DNA of 6,824 bases from an uncultured Persicitalea sp. (GTDB taxonomy: Bacteria; Bacteroidota; Bacteroidia; Cytophagales; Spirosomataceae): assembly GCA_950075905.1 (NCBI GenBank), contig CATMVR010000275.1:1-6824 (forward strand). The letters run 5' to 3'. Below, one piece after another: positions 6,576 through 6,824 of the stretch. Under the pieces are notes generated by a model. The model was not told the DNA's origin. It saw only the letters and a program-made list of their open reading frames with translations, and made no database searches. A program made the translations under genes and the position numbers. How positions within the stretch are numbered: position 1 is the stretch's first letter; every line of letters starts with the position of its first letter.

Positions 6576-6824
6576 TTATTGGTTGGCTTTGGCTGCTACC
6601 TCTTTTTCCCCTGCCTCACCGGCTTTCAGAAATTCGGCCACGGCAGCCTCGCTGAGGCCGGTCACCACGTGGAGGTCGGGGCGTACTTTGTGGAGTTGGG
6701 CTATGCCGGAATCTGTCACGGCTGATTTCCAGACGTACACATTTTTGAGCGATTTTAGTGCGGCCAGTTTTAGCAGCCCCGCGTCGGTTACTTTGGTACC
6801 TACCAGGTTGAGGTATTCCAGATA
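6576..6824 (-). CDS. Leucine-rich-repeat protein, C-terminal 82 residues (enters from the right edge)
   Basis: Eighty-two codons are open from the window edge to a TAA at 6578-6576; the N-terminus and start lie outside. Two repeats of about 24-25 residues are visible: LEYLNLVGTKVTDAGL with LKLAALKS, then LKNVYVWKSAVTDSGI with AQLHKVRPD, both fitting the LxxLxLxxTxVTDxGLxxL pattern. A last half-repeat LHVVTGL follows. The remaining tail (about 58-82) is rich in Ala, Glu and Lys and looks disordered. Known-family inference: Bacteroidota proteins that join a planctomycete-type cytochrome c domain and DUF2231 membrane segments to terminal repeats end in very similar YVWxSxVTxxG segments, so this may be one of them. 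The visible part cannot prove it. It points the same way as the SusC-like gene but is 629 bases away with hairpins between, so it is probably a separate transcription unit. Confidence 0.8.
   Translation of the reverse strand, partial: YLEYLNLVGTKVTDAGLLKLAALKSLKNVYVWKSAVTDSGIAQLHKVRPDLHVVTGLSEAAVAEFLKAGEAGEKEVAAKANQ

Noticed and set aside
1..6824. Search for CRISPR arrays, tRNA or rRNA genes, insertion sequences and phage genes
   Set aside because: No regularly spaced repeats, no cloverleaf or rRNA-like blocks, and no transposase or integrase frames were seen. The four genes are oriented alike and intact apart from the two cut by the edges.

Overview
The window looks like a Bacteroidota chromosome segment, most likely from a member of the Cytophagales (inference). 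It carries a textbook SusC/SusD pair, Bacteroidota-type lipoprotein signals, A-rich starts instead of clear Shine-Dalgarno sites, and TAnnTTTG-type promoter boxes. All four recognisable genes lie on the minus strand, so the layout reads from right to left.

At the right edge (6576-6824) is the 3' end of a leucine-rich-repeat protein. Next comes a 629-base gene-free stretch (5947-6575). Its middle is strikingly AT-rich and holds several inverted repeats, including one terminator-like hairpin, and a candidate promoter for the next gene. Then follow a SusC/RagA-type TonB-dependent transporter (2770-5946, 1058 aa) and, 19 bases later, its SusD/RagB-type surface lipoprotein (885-2750, 621 aa). The pair is clearly one operon and ends in a strong intrinsic terminator (809-848). 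Behind that terminator, at the left edge, starts a third exported protein: a lipoprotein with FG-GAP/VCBS calcium-binding repeats (763 down to 1, cut by the window).

Working model: SusC forms the TonB-powered outer-membrane channel and SusD the lid that captures an oligomeric nutrient at the surface. The FG-GAP lipoprotein is probably displayed on the same surface and may help bind substrate or partner proteins. No glycoside hydrolase, peptidase, sulfatase, sensor, sigma or anti-sigma gene is in view, so the substrate cannot be named. SusC has no N-terminal STN signalling domain, which argues against a FecIR-type sigma/anti-sigma circuit.

I see no mobile element, CRISPR array, tRNA or rRNA. 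The genes belong to known families, and I found no convincing new system. The less ordinary points are the identical TACGTTTGT box in front of both susC and the FG-GAP gene, the second of which abuts the susD terminator, and the structured AT-rich region upstream of susC.
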